From a virus, in the IMG/VR virus record IMGVR_UViG_3300045925_000147, positions 1-41,633 of that record: DNA of 41,633 nt; one strand, written 5' to 3'. The notes below the pieces were generated by a model. It searched no databases. It saw only the letters and a program-made list of their open reading frames with translations, and was not told where the DNA came from. The translations under genes and the position numbers were made by a program. Shown one piece after another: positions 15,050-23,461 of the stretch (position 1 is its first letter; each line of letters starts with the position of its first letter).

Positions 15050-16000
15050 ATGAACTACGGGACGTACTCGGTGCCGCGGGCCGATCTGGGCGCGGCGTGG
15101 GAGGAGTACAGCACTTCGCTCGGCGATTTCGTCGCCGACCAGGCACTGCCGGTCTTCCGGACCCAGCAGAAGGCGGCGAAGTACTCCGCCCTGAGCGCGG
15201 AATCGATCCTCCAGGACGTGGACGCGAAGCGGGCGCCGCGCGCGACCTACAACCGCATCCACTCGAAGCTGGCCGACATGTCGTACGCCTGCGAGGAGTT
15301 CGGCTTCGAGCACATCGTCGACGACAGCGAGCGCAGGCTGTTCGCCTCGGACTTCGACGCCGAGATGGTGGCGACGAAGATCACGACGCGGGCGCTCATG
15401 CTGCAGCGGGAGAAGCGGGCGTCCTCCCTCCTCTTCAACACGACGACCTGGACGGGCGCGAGCCTGTTCCTCGACACCGCCGTGACGTGGGCGACGGTGG
15501 CGACCTCGACCCCGGTCAACGACGTGACGACGGCGGCCAAGACCGTGAAGGACAACTGCGGCACCTGGCCGAACGCCCTCATCCTGAACTACACGAACCT
15601 CACGTTCCTCCTGCAGTCGACGCAGATCGCCAACAAGTTCCCCGGGGCCCCGCTCATCACGTGGGACATGCTGAAGTCGGCCATGGCGTCGATCTTCGGC
15701 CTCACGAAGCTGATCGTCGCCGGCGCGGCCCGCAACTCGGCGGACGAAGGCCAGACGGTCACCCCGACCCAGGTCTGGAGCAACTCCTTCGCGATGGTGG
15801 CCGTGGTGCCGGACGACCCCCAGAACCTGGTCGACCCCGCGGTCGGCCGTTCGTTCCTGTGGGTGCCTGACAGCCCGAATTCCGTGACGGTAGAGATGTA
15901 CCGGGAGGAGGCCAGCCGCGGCGACGTGGTCCGCGCCCGCCACTCGATGGACGAGGTGGTGCACGACCCGAAGTTCGCCTTCCTCCTGAAGGTCGACTAG
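15050..16000 (+). CDS. Major capsid protein (HK97 fold)
   Basis: A 316-residue protein with GAAAGGGACAGGC before the ATG. Features that fit phage capsid proteins are the N-terminal arm (GDFVADQALPVFRTQQKA), the LFASDFDAEMVATKITTRAL helix (spine helix), then TAAKTVKDNCGTWPNALILNYT (P-domain strand), and the C-terminal RSFLWVPDSPNSVTVE followed by HDPKFAFLLK. It follows protease and decoration genes. No large N-terminal delta domain is present, so the separate scaffold must supply that role. The assignment rests on position, size and this pattern. Confidence 0.9.
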   Translation: MNYGTYSVPRADLGAAWEEYSTSLGDFVADQALPVFRTQQKAAKYSALSAESILQDVDAKRAPRATYNRIHSKLADMSYACEEFGFEHIVDDSERRLFASDFDAEMVATKITTRALMLQREKRASSLLFNTTTWTGASLFLDTAVTWATVATSTPVNDVTTAAKTVKDNCGTWPNALILNYTNLTFLLQSTQIANKFPGAPLITWDMLKSAMASIFGLTKLIVAGAARNSADEGQTVTPTQVWSNSFAMVAVVPDDPQNLVDPAVGRSFLWVPDSPNSVTVEMYREEASRGDVVRARHSMDEVVHDPKFAFLLKVD

Positions 16001-16003
16001 GTC

Positions 16004-16092
16004 TTCTCGCCCCTGATGCCGTCCATGGGGGTCCCGGCACAAGCCGGGGCCTTCCCGCGGGCTCCCGCGCGGAGCTCGCAGGGAGGCGAGAA
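16004..16092 (+). other. Structured region after the capsid gene
   Basis: TTCTCGCC (16004-16011) and GGCGAGAA (16085-16092) are complementary and enclose a tight hairpin, CCCGGC-acaa-GCCGGG (16033-16048), plus another GC-rich palindromic stretch. No T-run follows, so it is more likely an RNA-stability or translation-control element of the capsid mRNA, or a leader of the lipoprotein gene, than a terminator. It also resembles the short palindromic repeats of GC-rich bacterial genomes. Confidence 0.5.
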
Positions 16093-16110
16093 AACCGAAA
16101 GGAGACCTTC

Positions 16111-16557
16111 ATGCGAAGAGTCCTCGTGAGTTTGATTCTGGTCCTGGCCCTGGCGGGAGGGGTGTGGGGCTGTACGAGCGGGCTTTCGAAGGAGCGTCAG
16201 GCCCGCGTCGATGCGCTCGTGGCGGAGAACGTCAAGCTGGCGACGGAAGCGAAAGACCTCTACGCGAAGGTCAAGGCGGGCGAGCTTCCTCTGGCAGACA
16301 TGATGGCCCTGACCGTCCAGATCACCGCCCAGACCCAGAAGAACCTCGACGAGATCAAGTCCATCCACGATGAGGCCGTGGCCAGTGGGGCGACCGCCGG
16401 CGGGATCATCGGCGTGTTCGCGCGTACCCTCCTCCATGCGGCGACCAAGATTCCACTGCCTGGACCGCTTGGGATCGTCGGGAATCTGCTGGGGATGCTA
16501 CTCGGGGGCAGTTCGACTGACAAGAAGACGACTGTGGAGCCTCCGCCGACGACATGA
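16111..16557 (+). CDS. Lipoprotein with coiled-coil region
   Basis: A 148-residue protein with AAAGGAG upstream. The N-terminus is a clear lipoprotein signal: RR, then the hydrophobic run VLVSLILVLALAGG and the lipobox VWGC with the acylated Cys at residue 21. The mature part begins TSGLSKERQARVDALVAEN, a helical coiled-coil, and ends with a Gly/Leu-rich hydrophobic stretch (LPGPLGIVGNLLGMLLGG). It must be exported and membrane-anchored in the host. Spanin, superinfection-exclusion protein or tail-associated lipoprotein are all possible. Its location right after the capsid gene is unusual for a lysis gene. Confidence 0.78.
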   Translation: MRRVLVSLILVLALAGGVWGCTSGLSKERQARVDALVAENVKLATEAKDLYAKVKAGELPLADMMALTVQITAQTQKNLDEIKSIHDEAVASGATAGGIIGVFARTLLHAATKIPLPGPLGIVGNLLGMLLGGSSTDKKTTVEPPPTT

Positions 16558-16673
16558 GCGACTCGGACGGCCTGGAGCAGCGAGAGGCCATGAGCAGGGC
16601 GCGACTCGTGGGAATCGTGGCCCTCATCATTGCGGTCGCGGCGATCTGGCTCGCGTGGAACTTGAGAAGTTGA
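16554..16673 (+). CDS. Single-span membrane mini-protein, 39 residues
   Basis: Starts in the ATGA overlap with the lipoprotein stop. The first 17 residues are charged (MSDSDGLEQREAMSRARL), followed by one hydrophobic span (VGIVALIIAVAAIWLAW) and a short NLRS tail. The charge distribution predicts the N-terminus inside. Coupling to the lipoprotein suggests a two-component membrane system; a small holin-like or anchoring role is possible but not shown. Confidence 0.6.
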   Translation: MSDSDGLEQREAMSRARLVGIVALIIAVAAIWLAWNLRS

Positions 16674-16692
16674 GCGGAAGTAAGGGGGCGAC

Positions 16693-17232
16693 GTGGCCAT
16701 GTTCGGGCAGCGCGGAACCCACCTCAGCCATCGTCCGTCCAGATTCGGCGCGCCACCAGATCTCACTGGCGCATACGGCATCGGGCGCCGGCGCGACTGG
16801 AATCCGCTGACCGCGGAGCGCCAGCTGGCCGAGCAGTTCGGGTTCATGGTCAATGGCGTCCTTCGAAGGGCCGCTCCAATCCTTCGCCAGAACGTGATCA
16901 GGGACCGGATGTCGAACCCGACGCCCATCCGAGGGCGCGGAGGCTACATCAAGATCAACGCCGCCCTCGGGGTTCGAAAGCGCAAGGAGAACCTCCAGAA
17001 GAGCGTCCGCATGACGGTCACGACGCCCGGCACGACCGCCAGGGGCTTCCGCGGCGTCTTCCGGCTCAGCTCCCACTGCGGAGGGTCCCGGGCGCATTAC
17101 GCGGGCATCCTCGAGGCCGCGGGAAAGCTCCAGTTCAAGGCATACACCACTCAGCAGTACGTGCCCATCGTGGAAGAAATCCGAAGCGCCGCCGCTGCGA
17201 TTGGGGCCTCCTTCGGGGGCACGGTGCGCTGA
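16693..17232 (+). CDS. Neck/tail-completion protein (HK97 gp10-like position)
   Basis: A 179-residue basic protein; GTG 16693 is the annotated start, with an ATG two codons later that shares the GGGGGCG ribosome site. The opening is Arg/Gly-rich, the middle shows FMVNGVLRRAAPILRQNVIRD and RKENLQKSVRMTVTT, and the end YAGILEAAGKLQFK and IVEEIRSAAAAIGASFGG. That layout (N-terminal helix, beta middle with H-Y-A-G...E, C-terminal helix) fits gp10-type head-tail joining or minor tail Z proteins. Position between capsid and tail genes agrees; moderately sure. Confidence 0.6.
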   Translation: MAMFGQRGTHLSHRPSRFGAPPDLTGAYGIGRRRDWNPLTAERQLAEQFGFMVNGVLRRAAPILRQNVIRDRMSNPTPIRGRGGYIKINAALGVRKRKENLQKSVRMTVTTPGTTARGFRGVFRLSSHCGGSRAHYAGILEAAGKLQFKAYTTQQYVPIVEEIRSAAAAIGASFGGTVR

Positions 17233-17708
17233 TGCCAACCTCAATCGACGAACGCCTCGCCGACCTCATCCAGACCAAGCTGGACGCAATTGCGCCAGGC
17301 GGTGGGTTTGAGGAGGACGTGCAGGCTGCGCACCGGGCGAGCGACTCGCCGCCGCCCATGGAGGCACCGAATCTGCCGGCCGTGCAGCTCCGGCGGCTCG
17401 CCACCACGCAGGAGCCGCACCTCCGGGGCGCGTACGAGTGCGTCGCTTCCTTCCAGGTCATCTGCATCGCACAGCGTGACGCCTCGAACGAGAAGATCAG
17501 CGACCTCATTGCAGACGTGTGCAAGGTCATCGCCTCCAACGAACGCTGGGACGTCGGCGGCGGTGTCTTCCTCGCGCGCCGCACGTGGATCACAGGCTGC
17601 GCGTTCCACGAGACCGAGACGGACGAGGAAACGATGACCGGCAACGTGGACTTCAGCGTGCTTTTCAGGGTTGCCGAGGCGGATCCCTTCACGGTGAAAG
17701 AGGTCTAG
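17232..17708 (+). CDS. Tail-terminator-like protein 1
   Basis: A 158-residue protein that starts one base into the previous stop (TGATG). It begins SIDERLADLIQTKLDAIAPG, passes through VQLRRLATTQEPHLRGAYEC, has a strand VASFQVICIAQ followed by the helix NEKISDLIADVCKVIA, and ends in strands (GNVDFSVLFRV). This helix-strand-helix-strand pattern is that of tail terminator proteins (lambda gpU-like), which cap the tail tube. A second gene with the same pattern follows, so which one is the terminator is open. Confidence 0.55.
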   Translation: MPTSIDERLADLIQTKLDAIAPGGGFEEDVQAAHRASDSPPPMEAPNLPAVQLRRLATTQEPHLRGAYECVASFQVICIAQRDASNEKISDLIADVCKVIASNERWDVGGGVFLARRTWITGCAFHETETDEETMTGNVDFSVLFRVAEADPFTVKEV

Positions 17709-18206
17709 ATGGTCACGGCGGTGCCCTCGCTCGAAACGGTGATCGACGCCGTCCACACGGCCGTCAGCGGCATCGGCTCGATCGGCACGGTCCTGAAGCG
17801 CGACTCCACGTACGAAGACGACCTGGAATTCTTGAAGGTGAATAGCCATCTGGCGGCCTCCATGGACCTCTGGATCATCGGCCTCGACAGCACGTCGCCC
17901 TTCGAAGGCCGGGGCCGCGGCGAGCAGTACGACGTCTACAACCTGCGCATCGGCTACTGGTCCATCCGCACCAACGACATCGAGTGGCAAAAGACGGCAC
18001 GCCAGAAGTGCCAGCAGGTGGCGGACACGCTGACCGACAACGCCTCGGTCTTCGAAATCTCGGGCCAGGTCCAGCTCTTCACTCCCACCACAGTCTCCTG
18101 GACGGGCCCACAGCAGCGCCAGATCTCAGACGTCGGGCGGCAGGCCGGCCAGATGCTCTTCGAGGCGGTGGTCAGTCTCCAAGTGGAGGCCCGCCGCTGG
18201 AGCTGA
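17709..18206 (+). CDS. Tail-terminator-like protein 2
   Basis: A 165-residue protein starting directly after the previous stop. It opens with the helix SLETVIDAVHTAVSGIGSIG, has strands around MDLWIIGLDS and YDVYNLRIGYWS, a helix RQKCQQVADTLTDN, and a last strand pair (GQMLFEAVVSLQVEARR). It resembles the previous protein in secondary-structure pattern and length, so it could be a neck or terminator paralogue. No specific motif fixes the role. Confidence 0.5.
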   Translation: MVTAVPSLETVIDAVHTAVSGIGSIGTVLKRDSTYEDDLEFLKVNSHLAASMDLWIIGLDSTSPFEGRGRGEQYDVYNLRIGYWSIRTNDIEWQKTARQKCQQVADTLTDNASVFEISGQVQLFTPTTVSWTGPQQRQISDVGRQAGQMLFEAVVSLQVEARRWS

Positions 18207-18209
18207 CCC

Positions 18210-18830
18210 ATGCCAGAACTCGAAACCAAAGAGGTCACGCAGTACACGGAGACGCTCCTCGTCTACGAGCTCAAGGCTTTCACCGACCAGATCTACGGCC
18301 TCCAGGCCCTGAGCGTCTTCGCGGTCACCATGACGTCCGGCAACTCGCCGTACGCGCCGACCATCCGCCTGACCATCAAGAGGAAGCAGGACGATCCCGA
18401 TGCGTTCTCCGTCGTCCGGAAGACCATCCCGCCCTACCCGGCCAACAGCACGCGCCTCGGCATCGTGGTGGACGCCATCTACGACCGGGTCCTGAGCGGC
18501 GGGATCCTGTTCGTCCGCGGCCAGCCCTGGTGGTACTGGTATCGCACGGCCTACCCGCCGGGGTACACCTACAGCGCCACGACCCCCCCGACTAACTGGG
18601 ACGCGGACGCGGGCCTGTCCGACGTCAGTTTTTTCAACGGCTTCGACCCGTTCATCGGCGAGGCGGCCTTCATCCTCTACCCGCACGAGAGCTGGTTCCC
18701 GCCGGGGAACTACTTCGTCTGGATCGAGCTCTGGACGACCGGAAACGGCACGCCGCCCTCTTCCCAGCCGCAGATGGTGGCCCAGGGGACCTTGCGAATC
18801 AACAAGAGGGGGGTGGCGACCACGCCGTAA
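18210..18830 (+). CDS. Hypothetical beta-rich protein before the tail tube gene
   Basis: A 206-residue protein. It has strands near IYGLQALSVFAVTMTSGN and TIRLTIKRK, an aromatic patch (GQPWWYWYRTAYPPGYTY) and a second beta region ending AQGTLRINKRG. It lies between the terminator-like and tail-tube genes with only a few bases on either side, so it is probably a virion protein. Not recognised. Confidence 0.6.
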   Translation: MPELETKEVTQYTETLLVYELKAFTDQIYGLQALSVFAVTMTSGNSPYAPTIRLTIKRKQDDPDAFSVVRKTIPPYPANSTRLGIVVDAIYDRVLSGGILFVRGQPWWYWYRTAYPPGYTYSATTPPTNWDADAGLSDVSFFNGFDPFIGEAAFILYPHESWFPPGNYFVWIELWTTGNGTPPSSQPQMVAQGTLRINKRGVATTP

Positions 18831-18833
18831 GCC

Positions 18834-19796
18834 ATGCCTACCGCCACGAATGTCAGGTCCGGCAGGAGGGCCGCGCTTCTTGCCGCCGTCCAGAGCGCGC
18901 TGGGCACGCCTGTAACGAACTTCTCGGCCGCGCCCGTGGTTTTCTCCACTTCTGCCGAGATCCCCGTCTCTCCGGAGAAGGCAAGGGACCTCTGGATGAC
19001 AAATCCGGTCGCTCCTGGCCCGGAAGAGGATTTCACGGTCTCGGACAAGCCTGCGGGGCGTCTGGAGGCCCACGCGACGCCTTCGGCGCTCGACCTCCTT
19101 CTCCGCTCGAACTGGGGGCCGAAGACCGGGAACTACTACATCCTCAAGACCCAGGTCAACGAGTGGCTGACCCTCGGGTGGGTCGAGAACGGGGCCGCCG
19201 GGGACATCGGAGAGGTCGTCCGCATCCAGGACGCCTGGGTCCACCGCCTGACGTTCCACGCCCCGTTCCCGCGCGGGATCCTGGAGGTGACGGGCGCCTA
19301 CCTCGGGCGGCTCCCGATCGTGAACGCCAAGGGCACGGGGGGCCTCACGTTCCCGGGCAGCTGGTCGACCGAAAAGAACCCGTTCACGGTCAACGCCGCG
19401 GCCTTCGTCCGCGACCCAGCGGGAGCAAATGTGTCCATCCGCCTCCGCGACCTCGAGATCATCCTCGACCAGAACGCGGCGGACCACGAGTGGGACATGG
19501 GGGCGCTCCTCCACCAGGTGGTGAAGGCGGGCCCGACGGTGGTCTGGGTGGACTTCACCTCCGAGGTGTCGGACGAAGCCTGGGCGGTCATCAAGGCGTC
19601 CCGGGCGGGCACCCGCCACGACTTCCGGTTCACCGCCACCGCCCAGAGCCCGGCCAAGACCCTGACGATCACTCTGAACGAAGTCAGCTTCACGTTCGAG
19701 GAAATCGGACACGACGGACTGGACATGCGCGAGATCCGCGGGACCGGAATGGCCCACCTGAAGACGGGCGTTCCGGCCACGATCTCGATCGCCTAG
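18834..19796 (+). CDS. Tail tube protein (phage_tube_2-like)
   Basis: A 320-residue protein. The N-terminus (RSGRRAALLAAVQSALGTPV) matches the start of larger tail-tube proteins, in which a Q..LGTP motif opens the fold; it continues with beta-rich central segments (FHAPFPRGILEVTGAYLG) and ends with TLTITLNEVSFTFEEIGHDG followed by a last strand (GTGMAHLKT). Hexameric rings of such proteins build the non-contractile tail tube. There is no sheath gene nearby, which supports a siphovirus-type tail. Confidence 0.68.
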   Translation: MPTATNVRSGRRAALLAAVQSALGTPVTNFSAAPVVFSTSAEIPVSPEKARDLWMTNPVAPGPEEDFTVSDKPAGRLEAHATPSALDLLLRSNWGPKTGNYYILKTQVNEWLTLGWVENGAAGDIGEVVRIQDAWVHRLTFHAPFPRGILEVTGAYLGRLPIVNAKGTGGLTFPGSWSTEKNPFTVNAAAFVRDPAGANVSIRLRDLEIILDQNAADHEWDMGALLHQVVKAGPTVVWVDFTSEVSDEAWAVIKASRAGTRHDFRFTATAQSPAKTLTITLNEVSFTFEEIGHDGLDMREIRGTGMAHLKTGVPATISIA

Positions 19797-19811
19797 GAGG
19801 AGAGAGAACAG

Positions 19812-21080
19812 ATGCCTTCACTCGACTACGGCGCCACCGGGCACATGCAGGAAATGGGCCTCGAGCTCGGAATCCTCGATGCCATCCACAGGCACTGGGT
19901 GTACTGCAGGTCGATCACGTCCGGCGGCTCGACCTTCTTCAAGGAGAAGGTGAACTCGGTCTACATCAACACCGGCGGCAGCGGCCTCCAGGCGCAGCGG
20001 GAGGACCTCCAGGAGGCACGCTCCAAGGACGCCCTCGACGCCCAGGCGCAGTCCTTGGCGGACATCTACGGGGCGGCGCGCACGGCGTTCGAGGACGGAT
20101 GGCTCCGGTCCTACATCTCCGAGGTGATGGGCCTGTCGGCCGGCGTCGTGGGCGAGCCGCCCATCATCTACGAGTACAACCAGACCCTTCTCGGCTCCAC
20201 GGGCGAGGTTCGGATCACGCGCCGCGGCGGGATCTGGGGCGCCATCTACACCGACATGGTCCTGAACGGCAGGACCATCACCGGTCCGGCGATCACCATC
20301 GGCGCCATCACCGGCCAGTCTACGAACATCGGGCAACTGACGGAGCCGGGGGTCGGGGGTTCGTACATGAACCTCATGCCGGGGCGGCTCGAGTTCCACT
20401 GCGTCGACGACACGGTGGGGCGGACGAGGCTGACCTGTGATCTCGTCCTCGACGAGCCGCTGCCGGATGGGACGACCACGATTCCGGCCGACAACCAGGC
20501 CACGGTAGGCCAGTTCTACGAGGATGGTCCCGTGGGCCTCACGTGGACGCCCCAGTACGTCACCCCCGTCGAGAGCGGCGACAACGGCAACATCATCTCG
20601 AGCCCCGTCTGGACGAACCCCGGCGAGAGCGGGGAGTCGAAGGGCGTGGCGTACCTGAAGGTGACCCGCAAGTTCGCGACGGCGTCGGTCAATCCGCCGT
20701 CGTTCCTCGTCGAGTGGTTCAACGACGCCTCGCGCACGGCGGACCACCTCGTGGCCTCCCGCGGGGTCGAAGTGATCACCGGCACGGTGGCGGTCAGCAT
20801 CCCCGGCGGCGACGCCGGCAACCTCGCCTTCAACTTCGACGCGGCGGCGGCCGCCACCCACCTGCCCTCGGTCGACAACACGGACGCCGACATCGTCCTC
20901 GACCTCAAGGTCCCGCGCGAGGGCGACGTCTTCACGAAGACGATCACGAGCGACCTCGCGGGGCTCTTCGCCCAGAAGCTCATCAAGCTCTGGCGCGTGC
21001 ACTTCCCGGTCGTCATCGGGGGCGGCGGCGGGAACATCACGGACAGCCTGGCGGCGAATCTTCCGATCGCCTACTCGTAA
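19812..21080 (+). CDS. Large beta-rich tail-region protein
   Basis: A 422-residue protein with the excellent ribosome site AGGAGGAGAG. It has a helical segment (QAQREDLQEARSKDALDAQA, then SLADIYGAARTAFEDGW), then beta domains rich in Gly/Thr (GRTITGPAITIGAITGQS, GSYMNLMPGRLEFHC). The C-terminus carries LKVPREGDVFTKTITSD. The strong start suggests a high-copy product; a second tube or tail-decoration protein is conceivable. I found no family match and no sheath signature. Confidence 0.6.
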   Translation: MPSLDYGATGHMQEMGLELGILDAIHRHWVYCRSITSGGSTFFKEKVNSVYINTGGSGLQAQREDLQEARSKDALDAQAQSLADIYGAARTAFEDGWLRSYISEVMGLSAGVVGEPPIIYEYNQTLLGSTGEVRITRRGGIWGAIYTDMVLNGRTITGPAITIGAITGQSTNIGQLTEPGVGGSYMNLMPGRLEFHCVDDTVGRTRLTCDLVLDEPLPDGTTTIPADNQATVGQFYEDGPVGLTWTPQYVTPVESGDNGNIISSPVWTNPGESGESKGVAYLKVTRKFATASVNPPSFLVEWFNDASRTADHLVASRGVEVITGTVAVSIPGGDAGNLAFNFDAAAAATHLPSVDNTDADIVLDLKVPREGDVFTKTITSDLAGLFAQKLIKLWRVHFPVVIGGGGGNITDSLAANLPIAYS

Positions 21081-21092
21081 TCAGGGGCAGCC

Positions 21093-21623
21093 ATGGACCA
21101 GACGAAGCCGTGGACGTGGGACCGGAACCTCCGGGTGGTCTTCCATCTGCCGGACGGTCAGGACTCGGAGCCCTTCCAGCTCGTGCCGTCCGATCCGAAG
21201 GGCGTGGCGGCCTTCCACGAGCGCCTAGTGCTCGCCCGCGAATTGACGCGCGTCCTGGCCACCGCACGCAACGCCTTCGCGTCCGGCGCGGCCGCTGACT
21301 ACCAAGGAGCGGCGAAGAAGCTCCGGCACCTCCTCGTCGAATGGAACGAAGCCTCGACCGTCGAGTTCCGAGAGGCGCTCAACATCGGCAGCTACCTGAG
21401 AGGCGAAGGCTTCAATCTCCTCTTCGGCCCCGCCGACACCGAGGTCCTGTCCGAGTTCGCCCTCGAGGCCATCCAGAAGCTGTACGAAGCCGCTGAACCC
21501 AAACCCGCGCCACTGTCGCCGCCGTCGGCTCCGGAACCGCCGGCGCGTGAAACGCCAGATATGAAGTCCGTGGAAGCCGCAGCGGCGGCGGTGGGCAATA
21601 TTCCCGAGACCGCCACGACCTAG
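21093..21623 (+). CDS. Probable tail assembly chaperone
   Basis: A 176-residue protein directly before the tape-measure-like gene. It starts with a beta part (NLRVVFHLPDGQDSEPFQLV), then is helical (FHERLVLARELTRVLATARN, KKLRHLLVEWNEASTVEFRE) and ends in a Pro/Ala-rich tail. Tail assembly chaperones sit in this position and have this make-up. In many phages they use a ribosomal frameshift to extend; I see no clear slippery heptamer here, so the assignment rests on position. Confidence 0.45.
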   Translation: MDQTKPWTWDRNLRVVFHLPDGQDSEPFQLVPSDPKGVAAFHERLVLARELTRVLATARNAFASGAAADYQGAAKKLRHLLVEWNEASTVEFREALNIGSYLRGEGFNLLFGPADTEVLSEFALEAIQKLYEAAEPKPAPLSPPSAPEPPARETPDMKSVEAAAAAVGNIPETATT

Positions 21624-21631
21624 GAGCCTTC

Positions 21632-22468
21632 ATGGCCGGCGAAGTCCGCAGCGAACTTGTCATCCGCCTCGAGGGCGGCTTTGGAGCCTCCGCAGGTGGT
21701 GGCGGAGGCCCCCCTGTCTCCACCGGGCGTCAGCAGTCGCTCCTGAGCGGGCCACAGCGGATGGCGAATTTCGCCGCCTCCAGACAGGCTCACTTCTCGG
21801 CCGAGATCGCAAAGGAGATCGCACAGGACCGTGATGCGGTTAGAGAAATCGAGGAGGCGGTCCTCCGCCGCGACGCCCTCGAGGCGCTTGAGGTGGCGTC
21901 GACTCGGCGGCAGCTCGCCGCAGACAGGCGCCGTCGCTTTCTCGACAACGTCCGCAGTACTCGGAGCCTTGCACCGGAGGGACGGGACCGCGCCAGCCAG
22001 TCCGTGCTTCGTCGCGGCCGAAGCGTGCTGCGCTCCCACTTCAGAGGCGTGTCCGGAACACTGCTCACTGGCGCCGCGCAGCTGGCGTTGCCGACAGAAG
22101 ACGAGGGGGCCGCTGGCGTCCTTGGTCGAGTGGGCGCGTCGGCTCTGACTGGCGCCCAGTTCGGTTCATTCATCGGAGGGGTCGGGGCGGGAGCGGGGGC
22201 CGCCGTCGGGTTCATCTACCAGAGCTTCATCGAGCTCAAGAACCAGATCTCCAACAACCGGGCGGAAGTCAAGGAGACCCGTGAGAAGCTCGCCGAGGCG
22301 ATCGCCGAGACCAAGCGGATCGAAAAGGAGCTCGGCCGGACGCTCAAGGATGCCATGACAGACCTCGAGGACAAGATCAAGGAACAGACCGAGGAGCTGG
22401 CGATCGAGCTCGTTCACGACCGATACCGTGAATCAAGAAGCGTCCACCTGAACCTCTCAGGGCGATAG
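21632..22468 (+). CDS. Short tape-measure-like protein
   Basis: A 278-residue protein. The first 120 residues are helical and basic (FAASRQAHFSAEIAKEIAQD, EAVLRRDALEALEVASTRRQ); the middle (about 140-200) is hydrophobic and Gly-rich (LTGAQFGSFIGGVGAGAGAA), as in tape measure proteins; the end is a coiled coil (EVKETREKLAEAIAETKRIE). At about 1.5 angstrom per residue it would specify a tail of only around 40 nm. No other long helical candidate exists in the tail region. Alternative: a membrane-penetrating internal tail protein. Confidence 0.5.
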   Translation: MAGEVRSELVIRLEGGFGASAGGGGGPPVSTGRQQSLLSGPQRMANFAASRQAHFSAEIAKEIAQDRDAVREIEEAVLRRDALEALEVASTRRQLAADRRRRFLDNVRSTRSLAPEGRDRASQSVLRRGRSVLRSHFRGVSGTLLTGAAQLALPTEDEGAAGVLGRVGASALTGAQFGSFIGGVGAGAGAAVGFIYQSFIELKNQISNNRAEVKETREKLAEAIAETKRIEKELGRTLKDAMTDLEDKIKEQTEELAIELVHDRYRESRSVHLNLSGR

Positions 22469-22471
22469 GGC

Positions 22472-23461
22472 ATGGGCTACAAGATCGAGATCTCCGACGA
22501 CACCGGCACCGTCGAAATCGACGCCAACTACTCCTTCTCTCTCAAGCACGAGAAGAAGTTGAACCAGCGCGGGAAGGTCGACTGGGTCGACGTCTGGATC
22601 CAGATCGAGGGCAACATCGTCGATTCCACCCCAGGAGCCGTCGCCGACCAGGCGAAGGAGTACTCGGACCTCGTCGCCTTGCGTCTGAAGCCGGTGGAGG
22701 TCGCCATCTCCCTCGACGGCAACGACAAGTGGACCTACTCCCCTGGCACCTGCGAGAACGGCCCGGCCGTCGTCGACTTCGACGAGCCGGTCGAGGACGG
22801 GAACGGCGGATCAAAGTGGCGGTACGCACTCACCATCTACGCGAAACTGCCCGGCGATTCTGAAGTGCAGGACCTCTACATCGCGCTCACCGTTGACAAG
22901 AACATCGACGGCAAGGTCATCCGGAAGATCTGGGAAGCCTCCGCGACCGCCAAGACCTACCAGAAGGCCCTCTCGACGATCATGCAGTTCAAGCCGTCTG
23001 GGAAGGTCAGGGAACGCATCAAGGAGACGTTCAGCGAGCGGACTGCCGCGGCCGTCTGGGTCTGGGAAGAGTCGAGAGTCTCCATCGAGTGCGTGGTGCG
23101 GTGGCGGGGAGGCAAGGGCCACGAGGTAGATCTACAGGTGGGCTCCAACGACACCCCCCTTCTCCATCGCGCGCGTCGAGAGCCGTTCTTGGTCGAGGTC
23201 ATCGGGACCGTCACGGGCGCCGAGGGCCAGGTGAAGGCGCCGGCTCCGCACTTCTCGGAATCAGCGACGATGGCACGCCAGGAGCGCCTCGAGACGAACG
23301 CGGACCCGACGCTGGTCGACGGCGAGATGACGCTCGAATTCAACGAGGTCTGGTACTGCACGGCTGCGAAGGTTCCAAAGCCAAATCACGTCGGCCACAA
23401 CTCGTCGAAGCAGATCGGACCCGCCGGAAACCCGCCGGCTGACGGAGCCATCCGTCAATGA
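22472..23461 (+). CDS. Distal tail region protein
   Basis: A 329-residue protein with GATAGGGC just before the start. It opens MGYKIEISDDTGTVEIDANY and has strand-rich segments (KWRYALTIYAKLPG, RVSIECVVRWRGGKGHEVD, then MTLEFNEVWYC). It lies between the tape-measure-like gene and the large hub-like gene, and its stop overlaps the next start (ATGA). This is where distal tail proteins usually lie. No diagnostic motif; the role is positional. Confidence 0.55.
   Translation: MGYKIEISDDTGTVEIDANYSFSLKHEKKLNQRGKVDWVDVWIQIEGNIVDSTPGAVADQAKEYSDLVALRLKPVEVAISLDGNDKWTYSPGTCENGPAVVDFDEPVEDGNGGSKWRYALTIYAKLPGDSEVQDLYIALTVDKNIDGKVIRKIWEASATAKTYQKALSTIMQFKPSGKVRERIKETFSERTAAAVWVWEESRVSIECVVRWRGGKGHEVDLQVGSNDTPLLHRARREPFLVEVIGTVTGAEGQVKAPAPHFSESATMARQERLETNADPTLVDGEMTLEFNEVWYCTAAKVPKPNHVGHNSSKQIGPAGNPPADGAIRQ

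Noticed and set aside
18126-19757. 543-codon minus-strand frame opposite the tail-tube genes
   Set aside because: Antisense shadow in GC-rich DNA; Arg/Gly/Pro-rich composition and no motif.
19163-20440. 425-codon plus-strand frame overlapping the tail-tube gene
   Set aside because: Shifted-frame shadow, rich in Gly/Arg/Pro/His, spanning the stop and strong ribosome site of real neighbours.
19812-21080. Tail sheath protein for a contractile tail
   Set aside because: The size is right but no sheath signature was visible and no other myovirus baseplate gene was recognised.
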